The translations under genes were made by a program, and so were the position numbers. From Anodontia alba (lineage: Eukaryota > Mollusca > Bivalvia > Lucinida > Lucinidae): 64,000 nt of DNA. The first letter of the stretch is position 1, and each line of letters starts with the position of its first letter. The stretch lies in NCBI GenBank assembly GCA_964016985.1, contig OZ024823.1, forward strand, positions 63,136,514 through 63,200,513. The letters are read 5' to 3'. Below, one piece after another: positions 21,973-32,062 of this stretch. The notes below the pieces were generated by a model. That model saw only the letters and a program-made list of their open reading frames with translations, ran no database searches and was not told the DNA's origin.

Positions 21973-23162
21973 TTAAGCATCAAAGGCTAGGTTTTCCTGG
22001 CCCCCACCACTTTTTGGGCAACAACTACTGGGCCCTAAGTATGAAGATTTGCCATTTGCTGAGACATCTCTCAAGTAGAATTTTGCAGAAGTAGAAGATT
22101 GATTCCAGACTGCTGCTTTGAGTATTTCATTGAGCAGAACCTTATCAAAGAATGCCCAAGAAGAAAATAGTGCCCTAATTTCATGGGCTTTAATTTTTAG
22201 AAAAGAGATGTCTCCTCGGATGAGTTTCCTATAGGCAAGCTTAATAGTATAAGCTACCCATCTCAAGACAGAAGCCTTAGAGATGTCATGGTTGCCTTTA
22301 ATTGGTAGAAAGAATCTAGTTCTATTCTGATGATAAGAACTAGTCATTTTAAGGTAAAACTTTAATGCTCTTATCGAGCATAAAAGTCTATCCAAATGTT
22401 CCCTTTTACATGTTCGAGCTAAACTAGGGATAACTATAGGATCTGGGCAAATGGATGGAAGCTGATTCTTTACCAAAAACCAGTTTGTACTATCAATGAT
22501 ACTGAACCATCTGATTGATTGAATCTTGAATGATTTGCATCCACTGCCAAAGCATGAATTTTGCTACATCTTTTAGCTGTGGCAAGAGCTAACAGAAAGG
22601 CTGTTTTCATCGTAACGTGAAGTTTAGATGCCTTATGTAGAGGTTCATATGGGGCTTTCTGTAGACAAACTAAGACCCAAGATAAATCCCATTTTGGAGT
22701 AAGAGATCTTTGTACTGGACAATGCAATTCAAAAGATTTAACAGCACTAATTAACACTGACACCACTGAGTAGGACAAACAAAACCATTTCCATATATGG
22801 TCACTATAAGTTCTTTCTTTGTCATGCTTTTTCTATGACCATCACTGTTACACACGAGTAGTTCATTCACTGTAAAAGTTTATTTGTCCTACTATTGTAT
22901 GTCACTTATCTATTTATAGCCATTTTATATATGCGTTGATGAGGGCTATTAATTCTGACAAGACTGGGTTAGATCCGATTCTATTACCAGTCTTAAATTT
23001 AAGAGTATTTGAAATCATGGATCTATAACCCGTGATGGTTCTTATTTGACATTTTTTCTCAGAAAATAGGTAAATAAGGAAATCAGCTATAACTGTAAGA
23101 TGGGCCGAGACCGGATTAACCTTCTTTCTATGACACCAATTGGAGTGTACGACACATTTTGA
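21973..23162 (-). pseudogene. DIRS tyrosine recombinase (broken)
   Basis: Reading 5' to 3' on the minus strand: an N-terminal SAM-like part with LTVIADFLIYLF and TITGYRSMIS (about 23100-22990); then VSVLISAVKSFEL and PKWDLSWVL; then LALATAKRCSKIHAL with the first catalytic Arg; then LPIKGNHDISKASVLRW, KAHEIRALFSSWAF with the His-x-x-Arg pair, and KFYLRDV with the nucleophile Tyr (about 22090). These are the R-H-x-x-R-Y landmarks of DIRS recombinases. The gene is split by a frame change near 22480 and by the inverted-repeat insertion at 22769-22893, so no active enzyme is made. It would integrate circular cDNA without target duplication. Confidence 0.85.
22769..22893. mobile_element. 125-bp insertion with short inverted ends in the recombinase
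   Basis: It is bounded by AGTAGGACAAAC and the inverted form of AGTAGGACAAATAAAC. The translation loses all recombinase similarity inside it, and similarity resumes outside (LINALINAYI upstream, VLISAVKSFEL downstream). I infer a small MITE; the exact edges and target duplication are unclear. Confidence 0.5.
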
Positions 23163-23198
23163 ATCACAGACTTTCTGAGTAGATGTTCGTCTTGATTT

Positions 23199-24997
23199 TT
23201 AGACAAAATCTGCAAACATTTTGCAAAACCTTTTTATCTCTAATTGATTGCTTGATAACTCCCAAGGGTGAAGTGCAAGGAATGGGAGATTTGGATGTTT
23301 GAACTTTCCTTTTGCTTGTGTTAGTAATTTTGGGAAGAGCAGAAGATGAATTGGGACTGATACTAGTAGTTGTAACACCTCTGAGAACCATGGATGTTGA
23401 GGCCAAAGAGCAGCAATAAGAACTATTCTGCACTGAGATTGACGTATCTTGGCTAGAATAGAAGGTATCAGAATTGTTGGTGGAAATGCATATGCATGTA
23501 GAAAGTTCCAGTTCATTGATAATGCATCTATCGCTAAGGCTTGATTGTCCAGAACTGAAGATACATAGAATGGGAGTTTGTGCTTGAATCGTGTCACAAA
23601 CAAATCCACATTGGGAAAATTGAGCATTTGAAAAATGGAATTCGCCACCGATTGATCCAAAGATCATTCTGTTTTGAGAGGTCTGTCCAATCTTGAAAGG
23701 CGGTCTGCCAATATACTGAATTTGCCTGGAATATGACAATTTCTGATAAAGACATCATGTTCCAGGCACCAATGGATAATTTCCCATACCTCCACGCATA
23801 GGTCGGGGGAATGTGTTCCTCCTTGTTTGTTGATATAGGAGACCACAGTTGTAGTGTTGGTATTGATCATGACACAAGAGTGGTGTATAGCTTTCTTCAA
23901 TGCAAAATGAATGGCCATTATTTCCAGAATATTGATATGGAGCTGGGATTGGTCTTCTGTCCAGTTACCATGAAAGGATAGTCTGAATGGTTTGAAATGA
24001 GCTCCCCATCCATAATGACTGGCATCCATAAAAAGGAATGCATTGGGATCTGGAGGATGACTGGACGTTCCCGGAGCGAAGCGATTGGTGTCCATCCACC
24101 ATTTCAAATAAAATCGAATCATACTGTTGATCGGAACATGATCATTGAGAGTAAGAATATGAAATCTCCAGACAGATAAAAGACACATTTGAAGTGGTTG
24201 TAAATGAAGTCTGCTGCTGCACTGAGTTTGCCCAAAAGAGAAAGGAAAGTTCGTGCTGAAACTTGAGTCTGAGTTAGAAATAATTTGATTGTCAGAAGTA
24301 GGGATTCGATACAATCTGCTGGTACCCTGACTATGTTGTTATGTGTCAGAAATTCCATTTCTTATAAAGGTGAACTGCTGTGCTGGTATCAAATCTGACT
24401 TCTTTAGATTTGGAATGAACCCTAGACTTTGAACTGTTTGAAGGGGCAATATATTGTGTTGTGAATTTGATATCTTACAAGCCAATCATCTAGTTACCGA
24501 AATAGTGAGATGACACATTGACGCAAATGAGCCGCTATTACATCCATCAGTTTGGTGAAAATCCACGGACTTAGGGACAATCCTTAAGGTAAGGCCCTGA
24601 ATTGGAAGATCTGATTTTCGAACATGAAATGAAGATACTTCCTGGATCAAGAATGAATCGGAATGTGTAGATAAGCATCTGTCAGATCTATGGAGACAGC
24701 CCAGTCGCTGACTAGTATCGATTGTCGTACTGACTTGACTGTCTCCATCTTGAAAGGTTATTTCTTTATATACTGATTCAATAGAGAAAGATCTATTACA
24801 GGACGTAACTTTCTGTTCTTTCCGTTATCTCTTCTCCTAAAAATGGGGAGGCAGATTGACTCAGACTTATCGGAACTTTCGAAAGAGGTGGAGTTGAACT
24901 GAATGGTATCCTGAAACCGTCTCATACAATAGAGAGAACCCATTTGTTTTGCGATAATTCTCCCAATTGTTCCACAAAATGGGCCAATCTTCCTCAC
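23199..24997 (-). pseudogene. DIRS reverse transcriptase-RNase H (broken)
   Basis: Minus strand. RT motifs in order: KNRKLRPVIDLSLLNQYI (about 24830-24780); VSIDLTDAYLHIPIHS (about 24690), where the first Asp of the active site is in place; GLSLSPWIFTKLMDV (about 24570); and a decayed LDDWL (about 24490), the second active-site motif, right after a stop. RNase H follows at 24030-23700: FLFMDASHYGWGAH, INILEIMAIHFAL, TTVVSYINKQGGTHS and a C-terminal LADRLSR. The linker to the recombinase carries LFVTRFKHKLPFYVS. At least two in-frame stops and two frameshifts interrupt it. The order RT-RH-recombinase and the motifs are characteristic of DIRS/Ngaro elements. Confidence 0.87.
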
Positions 24998-25868
24998 ACT
25001 GGAATATCTGGGCGTGGAAGATAGGCAGTGGAAGAGGTTGGCTTTCAGAACTTTGTGGACAACAAGGTATGTTTAGAGGAGGGGAACTGCTTTGTGTTAC
25101 TACTCCTCTTAGAAAAGTACTTCCTTGTCCTGGATGTAAAGGACTGAGATTGAGTTTTAGACCTGTACGGTTGGTTCTGTTTAGGTCTGTGTCTTAGTCG
25201 GCTGTCTAGGTTTCTTAAATGATCCTGTAGCCGAGTAAGCTGATTTTTGTTGTTGTTGGATATTAACATTGGTAGAGGAAAAAGCTAAAAATCTCTGCTT
25301 TAGCACTTCGTAATTAGACATTGCTACTTCCTTAATTTTATTGTCAAACATCTATCTAGAATTGATTGGAGCATTTCTCAGTTCATAACTGGAATTGTCC
25401 AACAATAGTTTCGATGTGGCTATAGCTGTGCCACGTCTAGCCTGAAACAATTCTGTGGCCAATATAGTTGACATGGCTGTAGCATGTTTAATTATTTGGC
25501 CACTGCTTCCAAGAGTCTGGACAAGGCATTGACTAACATGGACTCTTGTTGGAGACAGAGATAAGCTGCTGAAGAGAATAAATCAGCGTGTGAATTGATC
25601 ACCACTCATTTATGTGCTCTCTTCTACCAGTATTCTAAATTTCTAAATGGAATAGAATATCTTCCTTTACTAGACATATCTAGTAGCGAAGTGTCAGATT
25701 CTAGTCGAGGAATATTTTCCATTGGAAAATACTGATTTTGGCTTTTGTAATATTTCACAGGAACCAAAGATGTAACTAAATATTGAGGACATATCCAGTC
25801 TTTACCAAAGTTTTCAGAATTTAATCTATTCTGGATAAACTTGGTAGTATTTTCCACCAGTTTTGATT

Positions 25869-26170
25869 GTTTGTGTTCAAGTTTTATGGCCCAGTCAACC
25901 CAATGGGGTCATGTCGAGCATGGTCAGTTTACCTAACCACATGTTTACTGGGCAGGCTTAGTCCTCTAAGCGGTTAACCAGTATTATGCACATTCTTTCG
26001 CCAGAAACTGACAACTGCCCTTCTTGAATCAGCGGAAGGGAGAGAATGACCATAGAAATAATTTCATGATCAATCTCCATGAAAAATTGTTGCCGACCTC
26101 GGCGGGGGTTGAACCCGCGACCTCCTGGTCTCCAGTCGGACGGCGCATCCAACTGAGCCGTCGAGGCCGG
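25869..26170 (-). mobile_element. tRNA-derived SINE, copy 5, in DIRS 1 ORF1
   Basis: Full-length minus-strand SINE with an intact B box (GGTTCAACCCCC) and A-box region (GGCTCAGTTGGATGCGCC). The target duplication is TTCCACCAGTTTTGATT (25852-25868) against TTCCACCAGTTCTGACT (26171-26187), 15 of 17 identical. The DIRS reading frame resumes on both sides, so the SINE came after the DIRS insertion. Confidence 0.92.
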
Positions 26171-26889
26171 TTCCACCAGTTCTGACTGAGAAAGAACTAG
26201 TAATGGAGTTGCATGTGACTCCATTAATTGTTCAATTCCTGATAATGGTTTAGCAGAAATATGTTCTTCCGAAGGTTTCGGACATAACTCCTGTGGTAAC
26301 AGTCTAAAAACTTCATTAATTGCCTTGTCAAAGGACAAGGCTTCTATTTCTGATTCAGAGCCTGAATTCTTCGATATTTGTTGCACCACATTATCGGAAT
26401 GTATATTTAGTGTCTCGTCAATGTTCCTGACAGGTTGTACTGTAGACTGTACGTCTACAACCTGAGGAGACTATCTTTGTCTTTTGTATCTGCCATAATC
26501 ATTCCTGGATTGTAGTGAAAAGGAAGAAAATGACAATATAGAAAGTCTTCTCCTCTTCTTATGTGAGTGTCCGGACCTCTTTGATTTCTTACTTCTCTTA
26601 TGAAAAGACAAAGAGGAAGAAGAGGAAGAAGATGAAGAAGATCTATATCTTCTCCACTTCTTAGACTTATGTTTTGACTAGACTGATCTCTCCTACTCTG
26701 TCTAGTCTGAGACGTTTGCCTAATAGGGGATTGCCAAGTGTTAGTAGGCGGTCCACTGATAACACTTGGATCTGACATGGCACTAAAGTCTGGCTCCAAT
26801 GGTAGCAATAATCTTTGAGAACTTCTTGAGTGCTGAGGTTCATTCATTAATGAATACTCAGAACGCTTATGTGTATGAAAAACAAAGTG

Positions 26890-27245
26890 TTTGTTGCCTG
26901 ATGACCAGTGCCTGGTAAATTGACTGGTGCCCATGACTGGTTGCCTGCCCTGTGACTGGTGCCTGGTGATTGAATGACCAGTGACTGGTGCCTGGTAATC
27001 ACAGCTTGATGACCAGTGCCTGAATGACCAGTGACTGGTGACCAGTGCCTGGTATCAGATGTACAGTGACTGGTTGCCCGATGCCTAGTTGACCGGTGCC
27101 TGGTAGCCTGGTGCCTGGTTGCCTGGTGCCTGGTTGACTGATGCATGGTAGCCCAGTGCCTGGTTGACTGGTGATAGGTTGCCGGGTGCCTGGTTGACCG
27201 GTGCCTGGTGAAGTTGACTGGTGCCTGGTGACCTGTGCCTGGTGG
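26890..27245 (-). repeat. Coding minisatellite (GCCTGGTGACTG-type) in DIRS ORF1
   Basis: A 15-bp-scale repeat of GACTGGTGCCTGGTT variants encodes Thr-Arg-His-Gln/Ser pentads on the minus strand. The same DNA family is present in DIRS 2 at 41990-42185, where it is not an open frame. Confidence 0.85.
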
Positions 27246-27955
27246 ACTTGTACTTTGGGTGCTGGAGTAGTTGCCACCCAGATGGGTCTTACCCATGGCA
27301 GTAAAGCCTTGTGGGGTGGTGCTCCCATAAAGAAAAGTGTTGTCATCAGCCACATCTGAATGAACAACTTTCTTTTTCTTTGTCAGCTTCTTCTTCATGG
27401 TAGATCTTCTCGCAGAATAAAGTCTTGTTTTGTCTGCAAGATTCCAAATCTTCTTAGACCAGAGATTACAAATCAAATAACTAGATAACCTGGAACAAGA
27501 AGAACAAGATAAACATTTTGGATGATTATCCCACCACGCTTTAATATGTCCACAAACACTGCGATCGATCGGCATGAAGTTGCGAAAACGTATGACATAA
27601 AAATACAATCTATAATAACAAGAAATCAAAAATCGATTTAAAGAAAGAAATAAGATCTTGAGTGAAAGGAAAGATAATGAACATAAGAATGACAAGCATT
27701 AAGAAAATAAACTGGAGAAAAGAAAGAAAATATAGATTTTTTTCATCCGGTAAAAATCCTTGCTTACTTTCTTTGTTCCACAGAAAAGAAACTGACACAT
27801 GATCAAAAGAGCGGGAAGAATGACGTCACACAGGTAACTGCCTAAGGGACCTTCTGGATTAAGACTCTTAAAACTGTCATTTTTTTCTGTGGGATTGAAA
27901 TACAGAATAGAATAGCAGATTATCTATATGTTAATATAGGTTAATAAGATAGTTC

Positions 27956-28630
27956 ATTGGAAGTCAGTTTCAGATATTAGATGATCTAAACTAAAATGCA
28001 CAGATTATATAGAAAAATTTTCTAAAAAATCTATACATTTTCATTAAGGCAAAATGTAAAAATGAAAAGCAAAAATGTACAGATTATTTACAGGTAAGTA
28101 TTTCTTATTTCTCCACCAAAAAATGCAGTGGGTACTATTAGACTCATCTCTTTGGTGAAGCACTTTTAATCAGTGCCCACAACAAATGTTTTTGCGGAAA
28201 ATTACCACCTGTTCCGCATTTTATCATGTCCATCAACCTATAGGGTAGAGAAACATTGATCTTAGTGCAGATCCTGTTGGTGTCGGCATTGTCTGCACAA
28301 TATCTTGTGAACCTGTGCTTGGATTCTTATCAAATTTTCATGGTTATATAATTGGGACATAACAAAGAACTGATTAGATTTTGGTGACATTGACTTAATT
28401 TTTAGGATCACAGCAGTAAAAAAAACCCTGAAAATTCATGATTGGGGGACATCTGTTTTTCTCTGAAAACACTGTTACTAGTTGACTTTTTAGACCTGGT
28501 GATTGAATTGGTTTTACGTGATTGCAATGGTAAACCTGTCTTCAAGGAGTAACTCAGACGGAAGCAGCATCTCAATTTCTGTTTCATCTCACCAAGTTGA
28601 ACAGCATCTCAATTTCTGTTTCATCTCGGT
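27956..28630. other. Intronic DNA between DIRS elements
   Basis: No ORF or repeat is recognised apart from a tandem duplication of CAGCATCTCAATTTCTGTTT (28565 and 28602). It lies immediately before the 39-bp minisatellite. Confidence 0.45.
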
Positions 28631-29026
28631 CTAAATATAAGGATACATTAACTCCTTACCATACTTGTCCTAAAAATTAGGACACATTAACTCTTTACCC
28701 TACTTGTCTTAAATATTAGGACACATTAACTCCTTACCATACTTGTCTTAAATATTAGCACACATTAACTCTTTACCATACATGTCCTAAATATTAGGAT
28801 ATATTAACTCCTCACCATACTTGTCCTAAATATGAGGACACATTAACTCTTTACCATACTTGTCTTAAATATTAGAACACATTAACTCCTTACTATACTT
28901 GTCTAAATATTAGGACACATTAACTCTTTACCATATTTGCCTTAAATATTAGGGCACATTAACTCCTTACCATACTTGTCCTAAATATTTGGACACATTA
29001 ACTCCTCAGCATACTTGTCTTAAATA
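28631..29026. repeat. 39-bp minisatellite, left block
   Basis: About ten units of the type AGGACACATTAACTCCTTAC-CATACTTGTCTTAAATATT. The array stops abruptly at the end of DIRS 2. The same array resumes at 43966, so a mobile-element block sits inside one minisatellite locus. Confidence 0.93.
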
Positions 29027-29603
29027 TGAAGTTTTTTTAAAGTAAAACATATTTTAACTAGCAATACTTAACCTAAAGATAATGTGCTATTCTATTCTGT
29101 TTTTACACCTTCCACAGAAAAAACGACCTTTCAGTCGTAGTCTTAATCCAGAAGGTCCCTTAGGCAGTTACCTGTGTGACGTAACTCTTCCCGCTTAATT
29201 GATCACGTGTCAGTTTCTTTGATGTGTTAAAACAATAGAAACAGAACAGAGCTGCGTGGGCAGAGAGGTGGGAGTCATGATTATCTATAGGTTAAGTATT
29301 GCTAGTTAAAATATGTTTTACTTATAAAAACTTCATTTTAACTGCACAATACATTAACCTATAGATAATGTGCTAGAATTCGTAGAATAGGAGGGAGGAG
29401 CTCTCCAGTTCTAGCTTAATTGTAGAAAATCCCACCACTTCTGGATAACTCAGGAAACTCTAAGGAATCAGATACATTCTAACTCTATATGTAATAGTAA
29501 GAATGGTATAGATTCATGTATAGGGTCTTACTTACTACCTTGTATGTTAATATTAAGACTCTAGAGGATGCCAGTTCTTAAGCCTCAAACGCCTAATTAT
29601 TGC

Positions 29604-29684
29604 ACCCCCCCCCCAACCTCTTTTTTTTTTTTTTTTTGGGGGGGGGGTGGGGGGTGGGGGGAGGGGGCAGGGGGGGGGAAACAA
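29604..29684 (+). repeat. C/T/G homopolymer tract with G-quadruplex potential
   Basis: A C10 run, a T-run of about 18 and then a G-rich stretch of about 46 bases with at least six runs of four or more G. It aligns with CCCCCACCACTTTTTGGGCAACAAC in DIRS 1, split here as CCCCCACCACTTTTTGGG and CAACAAC (about 22004-22025), so it looks like an expansion of the recombinase 3' end. The 103-codon ORF across it is an artefact. Confidence 0.85.
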
Positions 29685-30840
29685 CTGTTGGCCCCAAAAA
29701 AGAATAAAGTGTCATTGAGACATACCCTCAATATTGCATTTCAAATGCAAGCTCAAGAATATTGTTTGATAATATATTCGAAACGGAACTTGTCAAACAG
29801 AAGTCTAGACAATAAGCTGTCTATCTTACGGCACAAATTCAAAGAGGAAAGTCTTCTCAGTCGAGTTTCCTATAGATAACCTTCATATCTTGAGATGTTC
29901 GGATAAATTCTAGACATGTAAAGATTATCTAATTGTAATAGTCTAAGCTATTAGAATTCAGATCTCATTAGAGTCTGTTAATTGGAATGATATGACCGTT
30001 TCCGATAAACAAGTCATGAAATTGAGATAACCATAATGTTGTATAATTATTCCCTTTTTAATATCGAATAAAAGGGAAATAATAAATTGTGTAGGTGGAG
30101 TAGTCTTAACTGAATTTCAGTTATCCATCAGGAAATCAAAGTATGTACATACTATGGTTTAACTATTGCTAGACTAAATGCATAAACGAATTTCTAGTCT
30201 AGGCAAAGAGAAAATACAGAGGTTTCCTAAATCTGCGGAGAAGAAAGACAACTTAAGTCATAAAATAAACACTTGTCATAGTACATATCGAGAACATTTT
30301 GTGTCCTGGACAAATTAAGAAAGGAAGAGACTGCTAACATCATACGTAGAGTTTGACAGACTTATATAAGAGAGAAGAATAAAAGCTGATAACAGTCAAC
30401 TGTAAGACAGCCTTATATTGGCTTAAAATCCTGCCATACGTTGAGATTAAGCCATAGAAAATAACTGGATAGAATCTTTTCTATTGCCAGAAATAGAATA
30501 CCATGAATCTAATCCGAAGAACATAATCATGGGATCCAAGCAAAAATCAAATATTAACTTTGTAATGAAGAATCAGAATGTTCCAACAAAGGGAAAGAAC
30601 TCTAGAAAGAATGTAATTGGGCGACAGACATTCTCTTGGAATTTAATTTAATCATATTGATATATTATCTCTGATAACACTAAACTTATCAATTCAGAGA
30701 TAGAGTTACTATTCTGCACGAATATTTAGGAATAGTGGGAATAAATATAGAAACACCAAATTAAGAATATACTACTAGGGCAAATTCCTGCTCTGAATAA
30801 ATCGTTAAGCGTAACTATTTTATTCGGGCAAGGAATAACT
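29685..30840. other. Decayed interior of DIRS 2 (recombinase side)
   Basis: AT-rich, full of stops; faint similarity to the recombinase region of DIRS 1 at its left end only. No gene is called. Confidence 0.45.
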
Positions 30841-30846
30841 CTACCT

Positions 30847-31202
30847 TTACCAGTTTAAAAGTGTATAAAGGATAGGTCCTTCACCGTGAGTGAAAAAAAG
30901 GTAAGAGAAAAGTCCAGGGAGTGCCACAATCACAAACCGCAGCCCTTCCCAGACCCCAAGAGGAAGAGGAAACCGACAAATCCAAACAAGCACAAATCGA
31001 ACAAAAGTACTAAAAGCACTAAGATTAGCTCTCTCTTCCCCAAGTGAGGTAATCGCAATTCTAAAAGGACTGAAAAACACAAGAACAAAATGACACACGG
31101 AAAGACATACAACAAATCGCCTCGAAGAATAAACCACAAAGCAACAAAGAGTAAGACTAACACCGTGACCACCGCCTTAGAACGGTCAGTAGAGTAAACC
31201 AC
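30847..31202 (-). CDS. Small hydrophobic ORF downstream of Penelope-like RT
   Basis: Two overlapping minus-strand frames. The 90-codon frame starting at 31202 (MVYSTDRSKAVVTVL) has two or three stretches of 15 or more hydrophobic residues, including VLVLLFVALWFIL and LVLLVLLFDLCLFGFVG, with a short basic loop (LPHLGKREL). The second frame (31137-30847) is also hydrophobic and may be a frameshifted continuation. It lies about 280 bp past the end of the Penelope-like C-terminal domain. From memory, similar short proteins are predicted in several invertebrate genomes near such elements; I cannot verify this. Function is unknown, and it may be a non-coding 3' region that happens to be open. Confidence 0.35.
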
Positions 31203-31481
31203 TGGGGGGTTTAAAGCACTTTAACAGCTAGCTAACTTCACCCTGGGTCCCAATGCTACTCTTAATACAGAAACACATAAAAATTCGGTTCACATAAAGG
31301 CTCCCAACTCAGTCAATGCATCAAAGCAAAAACATAAAAATCAAATTAATCAATATAATAAACAAAGACGAGTACTCATGGCTAATTCTACTGTATGCCA
31401 GAGTAAATGAAAACCAATAGTTGAACCACGGCGGACCAAGCCAAAGACATATCGTCAAGCCCCAACCCACTGGTTAAAGTT

Positions 31482-32062
31482 TTACCAAGAGGCAGTCATT
31501 GAGTCTGAGGCCTGCACCGCCGTCGTGCAATTAAAGAGTGAAGCATAGCCATCAACAATGACTGGGTTGACAACTAGGCATGCAGTCTGCCGCATAATAT
31601 CCAGGCTATAGCCAATTCTTTTATAACAGTTAGTAAGTTTTCTGAATTGCTCCGAAAAGTTAGATTTACCTACAATTTTTCTAAATCTGTACACTAAGTC
31701 ACCGTAAAATTCTGGTTCCTATATACCTTGTTGCAGAAGTGGTTTCAGACTGACGCTATATTTTTCTAACAAGGCACTGTGTCTGCAATAAAATTTCGAA
31801 AACGCCTTATGAAGTTTAAAATAACGATAGCCCTGCCTAAGAAGTTTGGCAGTAAGGGCTTTATTACGGCAGTTAAAGTCATTAAGATTTGAAGAAGCTC
31901 TGGCGAATCTAATAAGTTGGGATATGTATAGCCTATATGAGGTTATCCGGGGGACATCGCCATCCAGAAAAGGGAAATTGACTAAATCAAAATCAAAATC
32001 GTCCCGTTTATCATAAATTTTGGTGGAAACTATACCATTAGATATACATAGATTCAAATCAA
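31482..32062 (-). pseudogene. Penelope-like element B, C-terminal domain
   Basis: Two frames that join on the minus strand: NLCISNGIVSTKIYDKRDDF, then FPFLDGDVPR, YISQLIRFARASSNLNDF, KLLRQGYRYFKLHKAF (32057-31719), then YRFRKIVGKSNF and RQTACLVVNPVIVDGYASLF (31691-31482). A single stop or frameshift lies near 31720. These motifs follow the RT domain in a group of invertebrate Penelope-like (or related) retroelements. The RT half is 2.5 kb away (34607-34987) because a family iii element inserted between them. I see no GIY-YIG nuclease motif. Confidence 0.7.

Larger units (their letters stand above)
25045..27575 (-). pseudogene. DIRS ORF1 (gag-like), split by a SINE
   Basis: A likely start is the ATG at 27575 (MPIDRSVCGHIKAWWDN), giving a Cys/His-containing N-terminus with HPKCLSCSSCS as in other DIRS ORF1 products. 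Next come a basic patch (MKKKLTKKKKVV), a low-complexity region of repeated STRHQATRHQ-like pentads (27300-26900), a Ser/Arg-rich segment (RQTSQTRQSRRDQSS), an acidic region with SESEIEALSFDK, and a basic C-terminus (LRHRPKQNQPYRSK) near 25200. A SINE (25869-26170) and several frame changes break it. The function would be nucleic-acid binding and particle formation; this is inferred from position only. Confidence 0.7.
21421..27955 (-). mobile_element. DIRS-type retrotransposon 1, nearly complete but mutated
   Basis: Minus-strand order: ORF1 (gag-like), RT-RNase H, tyrosine recombinase. The ends are inverted repeats: at the left, TCTTAATCCAGAAGGTCCCT then ATTACCTGAGTGACGTCACT at about 21540-21590; at the right, its reverse complement at about 27805-27870. 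The left end has a further fold-back pair (about 21421-21472 against 21676-21728) that resembles the terminal/internal complementary organisation of DIRS elements. There is no target duplication, as expected for recombinase-mediated integration. Frameshifts and stops in all three ORFs make it non-autonomous. A SINE sits in ORF1 and a 125-bp insertion in the recombinase. Confidence 0.88.

Noticed and set aside
21421..27955. LTR retrotransposon or endogenous retrovirus
   Set aside because: Ends are inverted, not direct repeats; a tyrosine recombinase replaces the integrase; there is no protease or envelope.
29568..29879. 103-codon ORF with a Phe/Gly-rich run
   Set aside because: Caused by the T and G homopolymers; the homologous DIRS 1 region codes on the other strand.
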